This document shows, piece by piece, positions 8,184 to 16,833 of a stretch of 64,000 nucleotides of DNA. A model generated the notes under the pieces. That model saw only the letters and a list, made by a program, of their open reading frames with translations, was not told where the DNA came from and ran no database searches. Made by a program: the position numbers and the translations under genes. The stretch spans positions 434,001 through 498,000 of the forward strand of contig NZ_CP085839.1 of assembly GCF_020715565.1 (NCBI RefSeq), written 5' to 3'. Position 1 is the stretch's first letter. Every line of letters begins with the position of its first letter. This DNA is from Nocardioides sp. Kera G14 (GTDB lineage: Bacteria; Actinomycetota; Actinomycetes; Propionibacteriales; Nocardioidaceae).

Positions 8184-9767
8184 TCACGCGTGGGCGGGGT
8201 CGAACGCGCGAGTCCAGAGCGCGCCGTCGCCGACGCTGTGCAGGGTCACGGTGAGCCGGCCGTCGATCGCGATCTCGACCTGGCCGATGAACTGGTTGCC
8301 GGCGGCGGGTGACATCGGCAGCAGGTCGGACGTGTTGCCCTTCGCGTAGACGACCTCCGGGCCGAAGGTGCCGTCGGGCGTCTCGGTCTCGAAGGTGCCG
8401 GCATGGATCGGTCCGGAGATGAACTCCCAGAACGGGTCGAAGTCGGTGAAGGCGGCGCGCTCGGGGGAGTAGTGGTGGGCGGCGGTGTAGTGCACGTCGG
8501 CGGTCACCCACACCACGTTCTTCACGCCGTTGGCCTTCAGGCCCGACAGCAGCCGTGCGATCTCGAGCTCCCGTCCCCGCGGCGGTCCGGGGTCGGTCTG
8601 CGCGACCGAATCCCGATCGTCGGCGTGGGAGGTCGCGACCGAGAGCGGCATGTCGGCGGCGACGACCTTCCACGTCGCGGTCGAGAGTGAGAGCTCGCGC
8701 AGCAGCCACTGCTCCTGCTCCCAGCCGAGGATCCCCCTGTCCACGCCGGGATCGGTCGACATGTCGTAGCCGTTGGCGTCGCGGTAGGACCGCATGTCGA
8801 GGCAGAAGACGTCGAGGTGCGGGCCGCGCGGGATCCTGCGGTAGATCCGGCCGTTCGGTGATGACGGGGTAGCGATCGAGGGAGCGATCGGCATGTACTC
8901 CTGCCAGGCCCGCCGCCCGCGCGCGCTCAGGACGTCGCAGCGCCGCTCCGTCGTGTAGCGGTCGTCGTCGACCACCTCGCCGGGGTACCAGTTGTTGAGC
9001 GTCTCGTGGTCGTCCCACATCGCGATCGTCGGCACCTCGGCATAGAGCGCGGCGACGTGCTGGTCCTGGAGGGCATAGCGGTGCCGACCGCGGAAGTCGG
9101 CAAGAGTCTCGGCGACCTTCGTGACCGACTCGTCGAGCACGTTCGTCCAAGAGTGCCCCCAGGCGTCGTGGGTGTGCTCCTTCATCGGCATGTCGGCGTA
9201 GATGTTGTCGCCACAGTGCAGGAAGAAGTCCGGCTTCAGCGCTCGTACGGCGGCGTAGCCGGCGAGACCTCCCCGCGACTCGTCGATGCCCCAGCCCTGG
9301 CCGCACGTGTCACCGCTCCAGACGAAGGAGGTCGGTGTCGGCACGTCGGAGGCCGTGGTGAAGCGGGTCGTCCGGGGCTGTCCCGCGGTGCCGTCCGGCT
9401 GCGCGAACCAGGTCGTGACGACGTACTCGCGGCCGGGCTGGAGGTCGGTGAGGACCAGTCGGGAGGTGAAGTCGTTGCCCGGGTTGGCCACCCCGCCGCG
9501 CAGCGAGCGCTTCCGCACCCCACCCGAGTCGACGCGGCAGTGCAGGCGCCCCACCGTGTCGCCGGAGCGTGCCCAGATCACGGCGGAGTCCGTGGTCACG
9601 TCGCCCGCGCGGACGGCGTGCGGCTGAGTGATCCGGCCGCGGACGAGGGCCGCTGCGCGCCGGTTGGTGACGTCGTCACCGACCCACCTGGCGGCGATCA
9701 GGCCCGGGCCGGCGCCGACGGCGGCGACTCCACCGGCAAGGACGGTACGACGACCGAGCAGCGTCAC
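8184..9767 (-). CDS. PhoD-like alkaline phosphatase/phosphodiesterase, Tat-exported
   Basis: A 527-residue protein with a twin-arginine leader (GRRTVLAGGVAAVGAG), start GTG 9767. Metal-binding motifs of the PhoD family are present: GDNIYAD at 186-192, WDDHETLNNW at 251-260 and a late TADVHYTAAHH. PhoD enzymes are Ca/Fe-dependent secreted phosphodiesterases that release phosphate from diesters, including teichoic acids. It lies between a terminator and the DUF1906 gene. A second PhoD homologue is encoded at 18144-20114, but the two differ in length and N-terminal design, so they are not recent duplicates. Confidence 0.92.
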   Translation of the reverse strand: MTLLGRRTVLAGGVAAVGAGPGLIAARWVGDDVTNRRAAALVRGRITQPHAVRAGDVTTDSAVIWARSGDTVGRLHCRVDSGGVRKRSLRGGVANPGNDFTSRLVLTDLQPGREYVVTTWFAQPDGTAGQPRTTRFTTASDVPTPTSFVWSGDTCGQGWGIDESRGGLAGYAAVRALKPDFFLHCGDNIYADMPMKEHTHDAWGHSWTNVLDESVTKVAETLADFRGRHRYALQDQHVAALYAEVPTIAMWDDHETLNNWYPGEVVDDDRYTTERRCDVLSARGRRAWQEYMPIAPSIATPSSPNGRIYRRIPRGPHLDVFCLDMRSYRDANGYDMSTDPGVDRGILGWEQEQWLLRELSLSTATWKVVAADMPLSVATSHADDRDSVAQTDPGPPRGRELEIARLLSGLKANGVKNVVWVTADVHYTAAHHYSPERAAFTDFDPFWEFISGPIHAGTFETETPDGTFGPEVVYAKGNTSDLLPMSPAAGNQFIGQVEIAIDGRLTVTLHSVGDGALWTRAFDPAHA

Positions 9768-9780
9768 GCGGACAACGCAA

Positions 9781-9808
9781 ACGCCCCCGTCCGACCGGAC
9801 GGGGGCGT
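9781..9808. terminator. Rho-independent-type terminator after the SDR gene
   Basis: Arms 9781-9793 and 9796-9808 are exact 13-bp reverse complements (ACGCCCCCGTCCG / CGGACGGGGGCGT) with a 2-nt loop. It lies 30 nt beyond the stop of the minus-strand SDR gene and 14 nt before the PhoD start, separating the two transcription units. Confidence 0.85.
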
Positions 9809-9838
9809 GCGCGTGACGTGTGGTCTAACGACCAGCGA

Positions 9839-10615
9839 TCACTTCGGGGGCAGCCGGATGCCGCCGTCGACGCGGATGGTCTCGGCATTCATGTAGTCGT
9901 TGGTGACCAGCTCGAGCACCATCGAGGCGAGCTCGTCGGGCGTGCCGAGACGCTTCGGGAAGAGCACCGAGGAGCCGAGCTGGGCCTTGAACGCGTCGGG
10001 GTCGGGGAAGCTGTTGTAGATCGGGGTGTCGATCAGGCCGGGGGCGATGGTGTTGACCCGGATGCCGGCGCTGCTCAGGTCGCGGGCGAGCGGGAGCGTG
10101 GCGCCGACGATGCCGCCCTTGGAGAAGGAGTAGGCCACCTGGCCGATCTGGCCGTCGAACGCGGCGACGGAGGCCATGTTGACGATCGCGCCGCGACCGC
10201 CGTTGGCATCGGGCTCGTTGCGGCTCATCACCGTCGCCGCCTGACGGATCATGTCGAAGGTGCCGATCAGGTTCACGCTGATGACCGCGGTGAACTTGGC
10301 AAGAGGGAAGGCGCTCGCGATCTGGCCGTCGCGGCCGATCGTGCGGATGCCGTTGGCGATGCCGGCGGAGTTCACCAGCGCACGCAGCGGGGCGATCGAC
10401 GCGGCCTGCTCCACGACCTCGGTGATCTGCTCGGTCTTCGTCACGTCCAGCTGCGCGAAGACGCCGTTGATCTCGCTGGCAAGCGCCTCACCGAGCTCGG
10501 CATTGAGGTCGGCGATGAGGACGGTCGCGCCCTTGGCGGCCAGCGCCCGGGCGCTCGCGGCCCCGATGCCGCTGGCGCCGCCGGTGACGATGGCAGTGGT
10601 GTTGGTCAGCTCCAT
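9839..10615 (-). CDS. SDR family oxidoreductase, 3-hydroxyacyl-CoA dehydrogenase-like
   Basis: A 258-residue classical short-chain dehydrogenase. The Rossmann glycine motif TGGASGIG is at 10-17, the NSAG strand about 83-86, a catalytic serine lies in [11 protein letters not shown] and the Y-x-x-x-K pair is in AYSFSKGG. The long insertion between NSAG and the serine and the end [12 protein letters not shown] resemble type II 3-hydroxyacyl-CoA dehydrogenases (HSD17B10-like), which use NAD and act on short acyl-CoAs, so a role in fatty acid or isoleucine breakdown is likely. Start ATG 10615. Divergent from hflX; ends at a strong terminator. Confidence 0.85.
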   Translation of the reverse strand: MELTNTTAIVTGGASGIGAASARALAAKGATVLIADLNAELGEALASEINGVFAQLDVTKTEQITEVVEQAASIAPLRALVNSAGIANGIRTIGRDGQIASAFPLAKFTAVISVNLIGTFDMIRQAATVMSRNEPDANGGRGAIVNMASVAAFDGQIGQVAYSFSKGGIVGATLPLARDLSSAGIRVNTIAPGLIDTPIYNSFPDPDAFKAQLGSSVLFPKRLGTPDELASMVLELVTNDYMNAETIRVDGGIRLPPK

Positions 10616-10626
10616 GGGTGCACACG

Positions 10627-10636
10627 TTATCGATAA
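10627..10636. promoter_or_regulatory. Palindrome TTATCGATAA in the SDR/hflX divergent region
   Basis: A perfect 10-bp AT-rich palindrome in the 63-nt space between two divergent starts. It could be an operator or contain the -10 element of one of the promoters; no regulator can be assigned. Confidence 0.3.
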
Positions 10637-10678
10637 GGAGTGGGTGCGGTCGGTGAGGCGACGTACTCTGGAACTCTC

Positions 10679-12163
10679 ATGACTTCCGATTTCAACCTGC
10701 AGGCAGAGCTCGAGGAGACCGACGACTGGGACATCGATCTGGTCCCGGTCGATGGCGATGATCCCGAGGACGTCGAGAACGACACCGACACGACCGTCGG
10801 TGCGATGGAGCTGGCCGAGCGGCACGCCCTACGCCGCGTCGCCAGCCTGCGCACCGAGCTCGAGGACATCACCGAGGTCGAGTACCGCCAGCTTCGACTC
10901 GAGCGCGTGGTGCTCGTCGGCGTCTGGACCTCCGGCTCGCAGAGCCAGACCGACGTCGAGAACTCCATGGCCGAGCTGGCGCTGCTCGCCGAGACGGCGG
11001 GCTCCGAGGTCCTCGAGGCGGTCTACCAGCGGCGCACAAGCCCTGACCCGGCGACGTACATCGGCCGCGGCAAGGTCGAGGCGATCCGCGAGATCGTGCA
11101 GGCGACTGGCGCCGACACCGTGATCTGCGACGGCGAGCTCGCGCCCTCCCAGCTGAGGAACCTCGAGGACAAGGTCGGGGTCAAGGTCGTCGACCGGACC
11201 GCGCTGATCCTCGACATCTTCGCCCAGCACGCCAAGAGCCGCGAGGGCCAGGCCCAGGTCGAGCTCGCGCAGCTCAACTACATGAAGCAGCGCCTGCGCG
11301 GTTGGGGTGGCAACCTCTCCCGCCAGGCCGGCGGACGCGTCGCCGGCGGCGCGGGTATCGGCTCGCGTGGTCCCGGTGAGACGAAGATCGAGAACGACCG
11401 TCGCCGGATCAACACCAAGATCGCCAAGCTTCGCCGCGACCTCGCGGAGATGAAGGGCACCCGTGACACCAAGCGCCAGGAGCGGGTCCGCCATCAGATC
11501 CCGGCCGTCGCGATCGCCGGCTACACCAACGCAGGCAAGTCCTCCCTGCTCAACCGGCTCACCGGTGCCGGCGTGCTCGTCGAGGACGCACTCTTCGCCA
11601 CCTTGGATCCCACGACCCGGAGGACCCAGGCCGCTGACGGCCGGGTCTACACGATGTCCGACACCGTCGGGTTCGTCCGGCACCTGCCCCACCAGCTCGT
11701 CGAGGCGTTCCGCTCGACGTTGGAGGAGGTCGCCGACGCGGACCTCATCGTCCATGTCGTCGACGGCTCCCACGCCGATCCGGAGGGGCAGCTCGCCGCC
11801 GTGCGTGAGGTCTTCGCCGAGATCGGCGCCTCCTCGGTGCCCGAGCTGGTCGTCATCAACAAGGCAGACATCGCCGATCCCGTCGTGCTGGGCCGCCTCC
11901 AGCGCGCCGAGCCGCACTCCGTCGTCGTCTCGGCGAGGACGGGGGAGGGGATCGACGCTGCGATCCGGGCGGTCGAGGCCGACCTGCCCCGCCCGGCCGT
12001 GGAGTTCAACGCGCTGCTGCCGTACAGCCGCGGCGACCTGGTCAACAAGATCCACCAGGCCGGCGAGATCGACAACCTCGAGCACACTGCCGACGGCACC
12101 CTGATCAAGGGGCGCACGTCGGAGGAGCTCGCCGCGGAACTGGCTCCGTTCACCGTCGCCTGA
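10679..12163 (+). CDS. hflX: Ribosome-associated GTPase HflX
   Basis: A 494-residue GTPase. The glycine-rich HflX N-domain is visible (RTSPDPATYIGRGKVEAI and GWGGNLSRQAGGRVAGGAGI), followed by the G-domain with G1 AGYTNAGKSSL, G3 DTVGFVRHLP, G4 NKAD and G5 near VVSARTGEGI. HflX splits stalled 70S ribosomes under heat or antibiotic stress; in mycobacteria it mediates macrolide tolerance. The acidic N-terminal extension (first 55 residues) is longer than in E. coli HflX but usual in actinobacteria. Start ATG 10679 was chosen over an upstream in-frame start at 10640 that lies within the divergent promoter. Confidence 0.96.
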   Translation: MTSDFNLQAELEETDDWDIDLVPVDGDDPEDVENDTDTTVGAMELAERHALRRVASLRTELEDITEVEYRQLRLERVVLVGVWTSGSQSQTDVENSMAELALLAETAGSEVLEAVYQRRTSPDPATYIGRGKVEAIREIVQATGADTVICDGELAPSQLRNLEDKVGVKVVDRTALILDIFAQHAKSREGQAQVELAQLNYMKQRLRGWGGNLSRQAGGRVAGGAGIGSRGPGETKIENDRRRINTKIAKLRRDLAEMKGTRDTKRQERVRHQIPAVAIAGYTNAGKSSLLNRLTGAGVLVEDALFATLDPTTRRTQAADGRVYTMSDTVGFVRHLPHQLVEAFRSTLEEVADADLIVHVVDGSHADPEGQLAAVREVFAEIGASSVPELVVINKADIADPVVLGRLQRAEPHSVVVSARTGEGIDAAIRAVEADLPRPAVEFNALLPYSRGDLVNKIHQAGEIDNLEHTADGTLIKGRTSEELAAELAPFTVA

Positions 12164-12240
12164 TCGCGTCCTGCAGATATCGGCGCACCTGCGGGCGTAG
12201 GAGGAATGTCCTCCGGCTCGGCCGCGTTGGCGTCCTCGAC

Positions 12241-12999
12241 ATGCACACTTCTCTGCGCGGTTTCCGGCGTTCTCCTGCGCTCTCGCAGACGTCCACCGAT
12301 CATGGTGCGGTGCGCGCTCGACCCCGTCTCCTCAGCCTGACGCTGGCCATCGCCCTCGTCGTGGCGCTGGCAGGCGTGATGGTCGTGCGCGACCGCGCCG
12401 GAGCGGCCTCGGTGGCGAAGGCCTGCCGCCTCTTCCAGACCCAGCACGTACGTCGTCTGGCCGACGTCTCGGGCAAGGGCCGCGCCATCACCGTGATCGG
12501 CGACTCCTGGTCGGCCGGTCATAAGCTCCGCAACCTCGACGCCTCCTGGCCCTCCCGGCTTCCGGGCCGGGTGACCGTCGACGGCTTCTCCGGGTCGGGC
12601 TTCAGTCTGCGCGCCTCCGAGTGCGGCGTCAGCCGCGCCTTCTCCAACAGGACGTCGAACGCCCGCGGCGCCAGCCTGGTGATCGTGGAGGGCGGGCTCA
12701 ACGACTATGACCAGTCACGCTCGGCGGTCCGCACCGGGTTCCGCCGGCTCATCGGTCGACTGGTGGTCGATGTACCGCTGGACGACATCCTGATCGTCGG
12801 GCCCGCGCCGGCCCCGCTCCGCCTCAAGGGTGCGCGCCGTGTCGACGGCTGGCTCAGCGCGCTCAGCAGTGACGCCGGCGTGCGCTACCTGTCGGCGATC
12901 CACCAGAAGCTGCCCTATCTCCCCGACCGCCTGCACCTGACGCCCGCCGGGCACCGGCAGTTCGGCGACTGGGTCGCCTCGCACCTGACGTCGGCCTGA
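12241..12999 (+). CDS. SGNH/GDSL-type esterase, secreted or membrane-anchored
   Basis: A 252-residue protein. After a 28-residue polar start comes one hydrophobic segment (LLSLTLAIALVVALAGVMVV), either a signal peptide or an anchor. The SGNH blocks are visible: block I VIGDSWSAG with the nucleophile serine, a Gly in FSGSGFSL, block III GGLNDY with the Asn, and block V DRLHLTPAGH with the catalytic Asp-His. These enzymes hydrolyse esters of lipids or acetylated polysaccharides outside the cell. The true start might be the GTG at 12304, which would give a conventional signal peptide. Confidence 0.85.
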   Translation: MHTSLRGFRRSPALSQTSTDHGAVRARPRLLSLTLAIALVVALAGVMVVRDRAGAASVAKACRLFQTQHVRRLADVSGKGRAITVIGDSWSAGHKLRNLDASWPSRLPGRVTVDGFSGSGFSLRASECGVSRAFSNRTSNARGASLVIVEGGLNDYDQSRSAVRTGFRRLIGRLVVDVPLDDILIVGPAPAPLRLKGARRVDGWLSALSSDAGVRYLSAIHQKLPYLPDRLHLTPAGHRQFGDWVASHLTSA

Positions 13000-13020
13000 G
13001 TCGCGCGGCTGCAGGCGCCG

Positions 13021-15015
13021 CTACCCGGTGCTGGCCAGGCGCTTGAGCGCGTTGCGGACGATCGCTGGATCGGTGGTCGGCCACATCGGTGGCAGGCTCG
13101 CCTTGAGGAAGGTGCCGTAGCGCGCCGTCGCGAGCCGCGGGTCGAGGATCGCGACGACGCCCCGATCCGAGGTCGTGCGGATCAGGCGGCCGGCGCCTTG
13201 GGCGAGCAGCAGCGCGGCGTGGGTGGCGGCGACCTGCATGAAGCCGTTGCCCCCGGCCTTGTCGGCAGCCTTCTGCCGCGCCGACATCAGCGGGTCGTCG
13301 GGGCGGGGAAACGGGATCCGGTCGATCAGCACGAGCTGGCAGGTGTCGCCCGGCACGTCGAGGCCCTGCCACAGCGTGAGGGTGCCGAAGAGGACGGTGT
13401 GCGGGTCGGCGACGAACTGCTGCTGCAGCTCCGCGAGCTGGGCCTCGCCCTGCGCAAGGGTCGTCAGGTGCGGCAGCCGGGACCGGACGTGCTCGGCCGC
13501 CTGCTCAGCGGCGCGGCGTGACGAGAAGAGGCCGAGCGCGCGACCGTCGGCGGCGTCGATCAGCTCCACGATCTCGGTCAGCGCCTGGGCCGAGAGCCCG
13601 TCCCGGCCCGGCTGGGGCAGCTGCTTGGCGACGTACAGGATGCCCTGCTTGCTGTAGTCGAACGGGCTGCCGACATCCAGCGCTCGCCACGGCAGCACGT
13701 CCTCGGTCCGCTCACGCTCCTCGCCGGCGGCGATCTGCTCGGCCGGCTTGAGGCCCAGGGTCGAGGCGACACCGTCGAAGGTGCCGCCGAGCTTGAGCGT
13801 GGCCGAGGTGAAGACGACCGTCTTCTCGGTCAGGAGCTTGTCGCGCAACTGGCCCCAGACCTGGAGCGGCGCGATGTAGAGCCGGAAGCCGCCGCGCTCG
13901 CCGCCGTCGCTGAGCCACAGCACGTCGGACTGGGCGCCCGCCGCCATCCGCTCCGCGATGGTGAAGACGTCCTGCACCATCCCCTTCGCCTGCTGTGCGC
14001 CGGCATCGCCGCTCTGCCCATCGTGGCCAGCGTCGCTGGACTGCTGCTTGGGGAAGGCGGAGAGCGCCGCACGTGCGGAGTCCCGGACCTGGGCGAGGGC
14101 ATCGAGCAGCCCACCGGGAAGGGCGTCGATCCGGCCGACGGCCGTCTCCATCATGGCCAACTGCAGCGCGTCGGACGCGTCGGCCAGGTCGTCGGCGGCC
14201 TGGCCCTCGTTGACGTGCCGGCGGGCACGACGAGCAGCGCGCTCGACGTCGCCGGCACTGAGCTCGTCGGTGGCCGCCTGGGTCACACGCGCCACGAGCT
14301 CGTGGGCCTCGTCGATCACCACGGCGTCGTACTCCGGGATCATCGGGATGCCCTCGATCGCGTCGATCGCGAGGAGGGAGTGGTTGGTGATCACCAGGTG
14401 GGACTTCGACGCCTTGTCGCGAGCGCGCTCGGCGAAGCACTCCTCGCCGAAGGGGCACTTCGCGGCGCCGAGGCAGTCCCTTGCGCTCACGCTGATCTGG
14501 CGCCACTCACGCTCGGTGTGCCTCGGGGCGGAGTCCTTGTCGCCGTCATCCTTGGCCTCACTGGCGGCCTCGGCCCACTCGCGCAGCTCGAGCACCTTCG
14601 CGGCCATGCCGCCGACCTGGAAGTCCATCGACAGGGTGCCGTTGTCGTCCGGCACGCCCTCGCGGATGCGGTGGAGGCAGGCGTAGTTGGAGCGGCCCTT
14701 GAGCACGGCGTAGGACGTGTCGAGCTCACGTCGGTGTTTGAGGGCCTCCATCAACCGCGGCAGGTCCCGCTCGACCAGCTGGTGCTGCAGCGCGAGCGTC
14801 GCGGTGGCAACCACGACGCGGTTGTCGTGCAGGATGCTCGGCACCAGGTAGGCGAGCGACTTTCCCGTGCCGGTGCCGGCCTGGACGAGCAGGTGCTGCT
14901 CGTCGACGAGGGCACTGCCGACCGCCTCGGCCATCTGAATCTGACCCTCGCGCGTGGACCCACCGAGCCCCTCGACCGCCTCGGCCAGCAGCGTGCGGAC
15001 CGGCGACTCACTCAC
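13021..15015 (-). CDS. DinG/XPD-like ATP-dependent DNA helicase
   Basis: A 664-residue superfamily 2 helicase. Walker A is QAGTGTGKS (45-53), the DEAH box is VVIDEAHEL, and four cysteines between them (CLHRIREG region, then C-LGAAK-C-PFGEE-C) would hold the Fe-S cluster of the DinG/XPD family. Motif VI is near QGAGRLIRTTSDRG. These 5'-3' helicases resolve R-loops and G-quadruplexes and act in repair. Actinobacterial versions of this length are usually labelled DinG-family helicases. It stands alone between two intergenic gaps of under 100 nt. Confidence 0.93.
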   Translation of the reverse strand: MSESPVRTLLAEAVEGLGGSTREGQIQMAEAVGSALVDEQHLLVQAGTGTGKSLAYLVPSILHDNRVVVATATLALQHQLVERDLPRLMEALKHRRELDTSYAVLKGRSNYACLHRIREGVPDDNGTLSMDFQVGGMAAKVLELREWAEAASEAKDDGDKDSAPRHTEREWRQISVSARDCLGAAKCPFGEECFAERARDKASKSHLVITNHSLLAIDAIEGIPMIPEYDAVVIDEAHELVARVTQAATDELSAGDVERAARRARRHVNEGQAADDLADASDALQLAMMETAVGRIDALPGGLLDALAQVRDSARAALSAFPKQQSSDAGHDGQSGDAGAQQAKGMVQDVFTIAERMAAGAQSDVLWLSDGGERGGFRLYIAPLQVWGQLRDKLLTEKTVVFTSATLKLGGTFDGVASTLGLKPAEQIAAGEERERTEDVLPWRALDVGSPFDYSKQGILYVAKQLPQPGRDGLSAQALTEIVELIDAADGRALGLFSSRRAAEQAAEHVRSRLPHLTTLAQGEAQLAELQQQFVADPHTVLFGTLTLWQGLDVPGDTCQLVLIDRIPFPRPDDPLMSARQKAADKAGGNGFMQVAATHAALLLAQGAGRLIRTTSDRGVVAILDPRLATARYGTFLKASLPPMWPTTDPAIVRNALKRLASTG

Positions 15016-15097
15016 CGGAGGAGCCTATCCCGAGGCGCCCGCGCGTGCGGGTCGCCCTCCACAGGCAGCGGCCGTCGGCGTACGTCCCTCCACCCGC

Positions 15098-16825
15098 TCA
15101 GGAGGAGATCGACCAGCTCTCCTTGACCTGGTCGTGGAGCGGCTGGCCGCCACAGGCATAGCCCTGACGGTCGGCCGAGCAGCCGTGGTAGCTGTGGTTG
15201 GTGTTGACCAGCGTCACGTCGACGTACGCGACCCGACGGCTGGAGAAGGCGACGCGGACGTGACCGTCACCCTTCTTGTTGAGCTTGAAGGTGCGGACGG
15301 CCTGCTGGCCGTTCTTCAAGAAGACCGTCGCCACCGCAACTGATCCCAGTCGGCGCGCCGCCATGTTGACCCGGATCGTGGCCTTGTGCCCCGCCCTGCG
15401 GATGGCCTGTGGTCGCAGGCGGACCGTCATTGAGGCGAGGTGGTCGATCCGGAACGATCCGGAGCGACGCTTGTGGCTGCGGACCGCGACGGTACGTCGT
15501 GGCGCCGCGACCGGATATGTCGAACCGCCGTGGTACGTCCGCGACGGACGGCGGTTGGCGGCGGCGTACTGCGCATAGATCGACTGCAGCTTCGAGTGGT
15601 AGACGGCCAGCGCGGACGAGATCGCCTGCATCGAGTACTGGTCGTTGCTACCACGGAGGCTGTCGGCGTACTGCCACATCTTCAACACCAGGCCGGGCAG
15701 CGGGCCGACCCGGTTGGGGATGCGTTCGGTGAGATACTCGAAGAAGATCCAGTCGCCGTACTGCATGAAGCCGCCGACGCCGTTCCACGTGTCGAGCGAG
15801 ACCTGCGGGAAGCGCAGCTGTGAGTAGGGCAGGAACTGCCGGTTGTCGGGGATCGCGGGGTAGAGCTGGTGCTCGGCCCAGGTCGCGGTGGCCTCCATGA
15901 ACCACGCGTCCTCGAAGGCGTCGTAGGCGAACTGCACGGCGTGGAAGTACTCGTGGGCGGCCGTCACCTTGAGGATGTCGGCCGACGTCTCGCCCGAATA
16001 GGTCGGCCGGTACTGGCCGCCGTTGGTGGAGAGGGAGAAGTCGTTGTCGAGCACGCAGAACGACGGCACGTCACCGTGCGCGGTGGCGTAGACCAACTGG
16101 CCGGAGTCGTTGAGGTCGTAGGCGCAGTAACCGTAGACACCCTGACCACCGAGGTCGGCGAGATAGATGTCGGTCTTGGTGCCGCTCGGGTCCTCGATCG
16201 CGTCGCGGCCGTACATGTTGGCGCCGTCCGTGCGCGGGCCGTCGGCCTTGGGTTTGCGGTATCCCGCCTGCTGATAGGTCGCGCTCACGTTGCCCAGGAC
16301 GGGGAGGACGGTGTTCTCGGCCCAGGTCGAGTTGGCCACGTCGGCGGCGCTCCCGGTCGCGGAGGCGGACGTCGCCCAGTGGAGGCAGATGTTGGTGGCC
16401 GACGGGTGCGTCGGGTCGGTGCAGTCCGTGCGGGTGCCGACCGCTCCGTCGTCCCAGGGCCGCTGGAACTGGGCCAGTGCCGTGCCACGCTGGGCGCGAC
16501 CGAGTGCGTTGATCCGCAGTGAGAGGTCGCGCAGCGCGAGCGTCGGGTCGGCACCGGTCTGCGTCTGGCGCTGCGCGGCGGCCCTGGTCTTCGGCTTGAA
16601 GATCTCGCTGACCGTCGTCAACGCGTCCTTCGCCTCGTCGCGAGCCTCGGTCGTGATCGGCACGACCGGCAGCAGCGGATCCGGCGTCGGCGTCGCCGAG
16701 GTGGGCTCCGCCGAGGTCGGCGCGGCCGGAGCCGCGGGGGTGGGGGCACTGTCTTCAGCCCAAGCAGGAGTGAAACCCGAGAGAAGAGCAGTCGCCGTCA
16801 GAACACTCAGGACCAAGCGACGCAT
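15098..16825 (-). CDS. Secreted zinc metalloprotease of the MXAN_6640 type
   Basis: A 575-residue exported protein, ATG 16825. A signal peptide (MRRLVLSVLTATALLSGFTPAWA) precedes a Thr/Pro/Ala-rich linker. The predicted peptidase domain carries the zinc motif HEYFHAVQFAYD with a downstream glutamate in FMEATATWAEH, as in the MXAN_6640-family putative metalloproteases. The C-terminal 130 residues are beta-rich and basic and hold the only late cysteine pair (GCSADRQGYACGG). Its start is 8 nt after the stop of the alkaline-phosphatase-superfamily gene, so it is probably the third gene of a secreted-enzyme operon. Substrate unknown. Confidence 0.75.
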   Translation of the reverse strand: MRRLVLSVLTATALLSGFTPAWAEDSAPTPAAPAAPTSAEPTSATPTPDPLLPVVPITTEARDEAKDALTTVSEIFKPKTRAAAQRQTQTGADPTLALRDLSLRINALGRAQRGTALAQFQRPWDDGAVGTRTDCTDPTHPSATNICLHWATSASATGSAADVANSTWAENTVLPVLGNVSATYQQAGYRKPKADGPRTDGANMYGRDAIEDPSGTKTDIYLADLGGQGVYGYCAYDLNDSGQLVYATAHGDVPSFCVLDNDFSLSTNGGQYRPTYSGETSADILKVTAAHEYFHAVQFAYDAFEDAWFMEATATWAEHQLYPAIPDNRQFLPYSQLRFPQVSLDTWNGVGGFMQYGDWIFFEYLTERIPNRVGPLPGLVLKMWQYADSLRGSNDQYSMQAISSALAVYHSKLQSIYAQYAAANRRPSRTYHGGSTYPVAAPRRTVAVRSHKRRSGSFRIDHLASMTVRLRPQAIRRAGHKATIRVNMAARRLGSVAVATVFLKNGQQAVRTFKLNKKGDGHVRVAFSSRRVAYVDVTLVNTNHSYHGCSADRQGYACGGQPLHDQVKESWSISS

Positions 16826-16833
16826 GGGCTCGA

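Noticed and set aside
8164..9306. N-terminal extension of the DUF1906 protein through the PhoD gene
   Set aside because: The extension is in a different frame of a real PhoD gene, and a signal peptide marks the true start at 8163.
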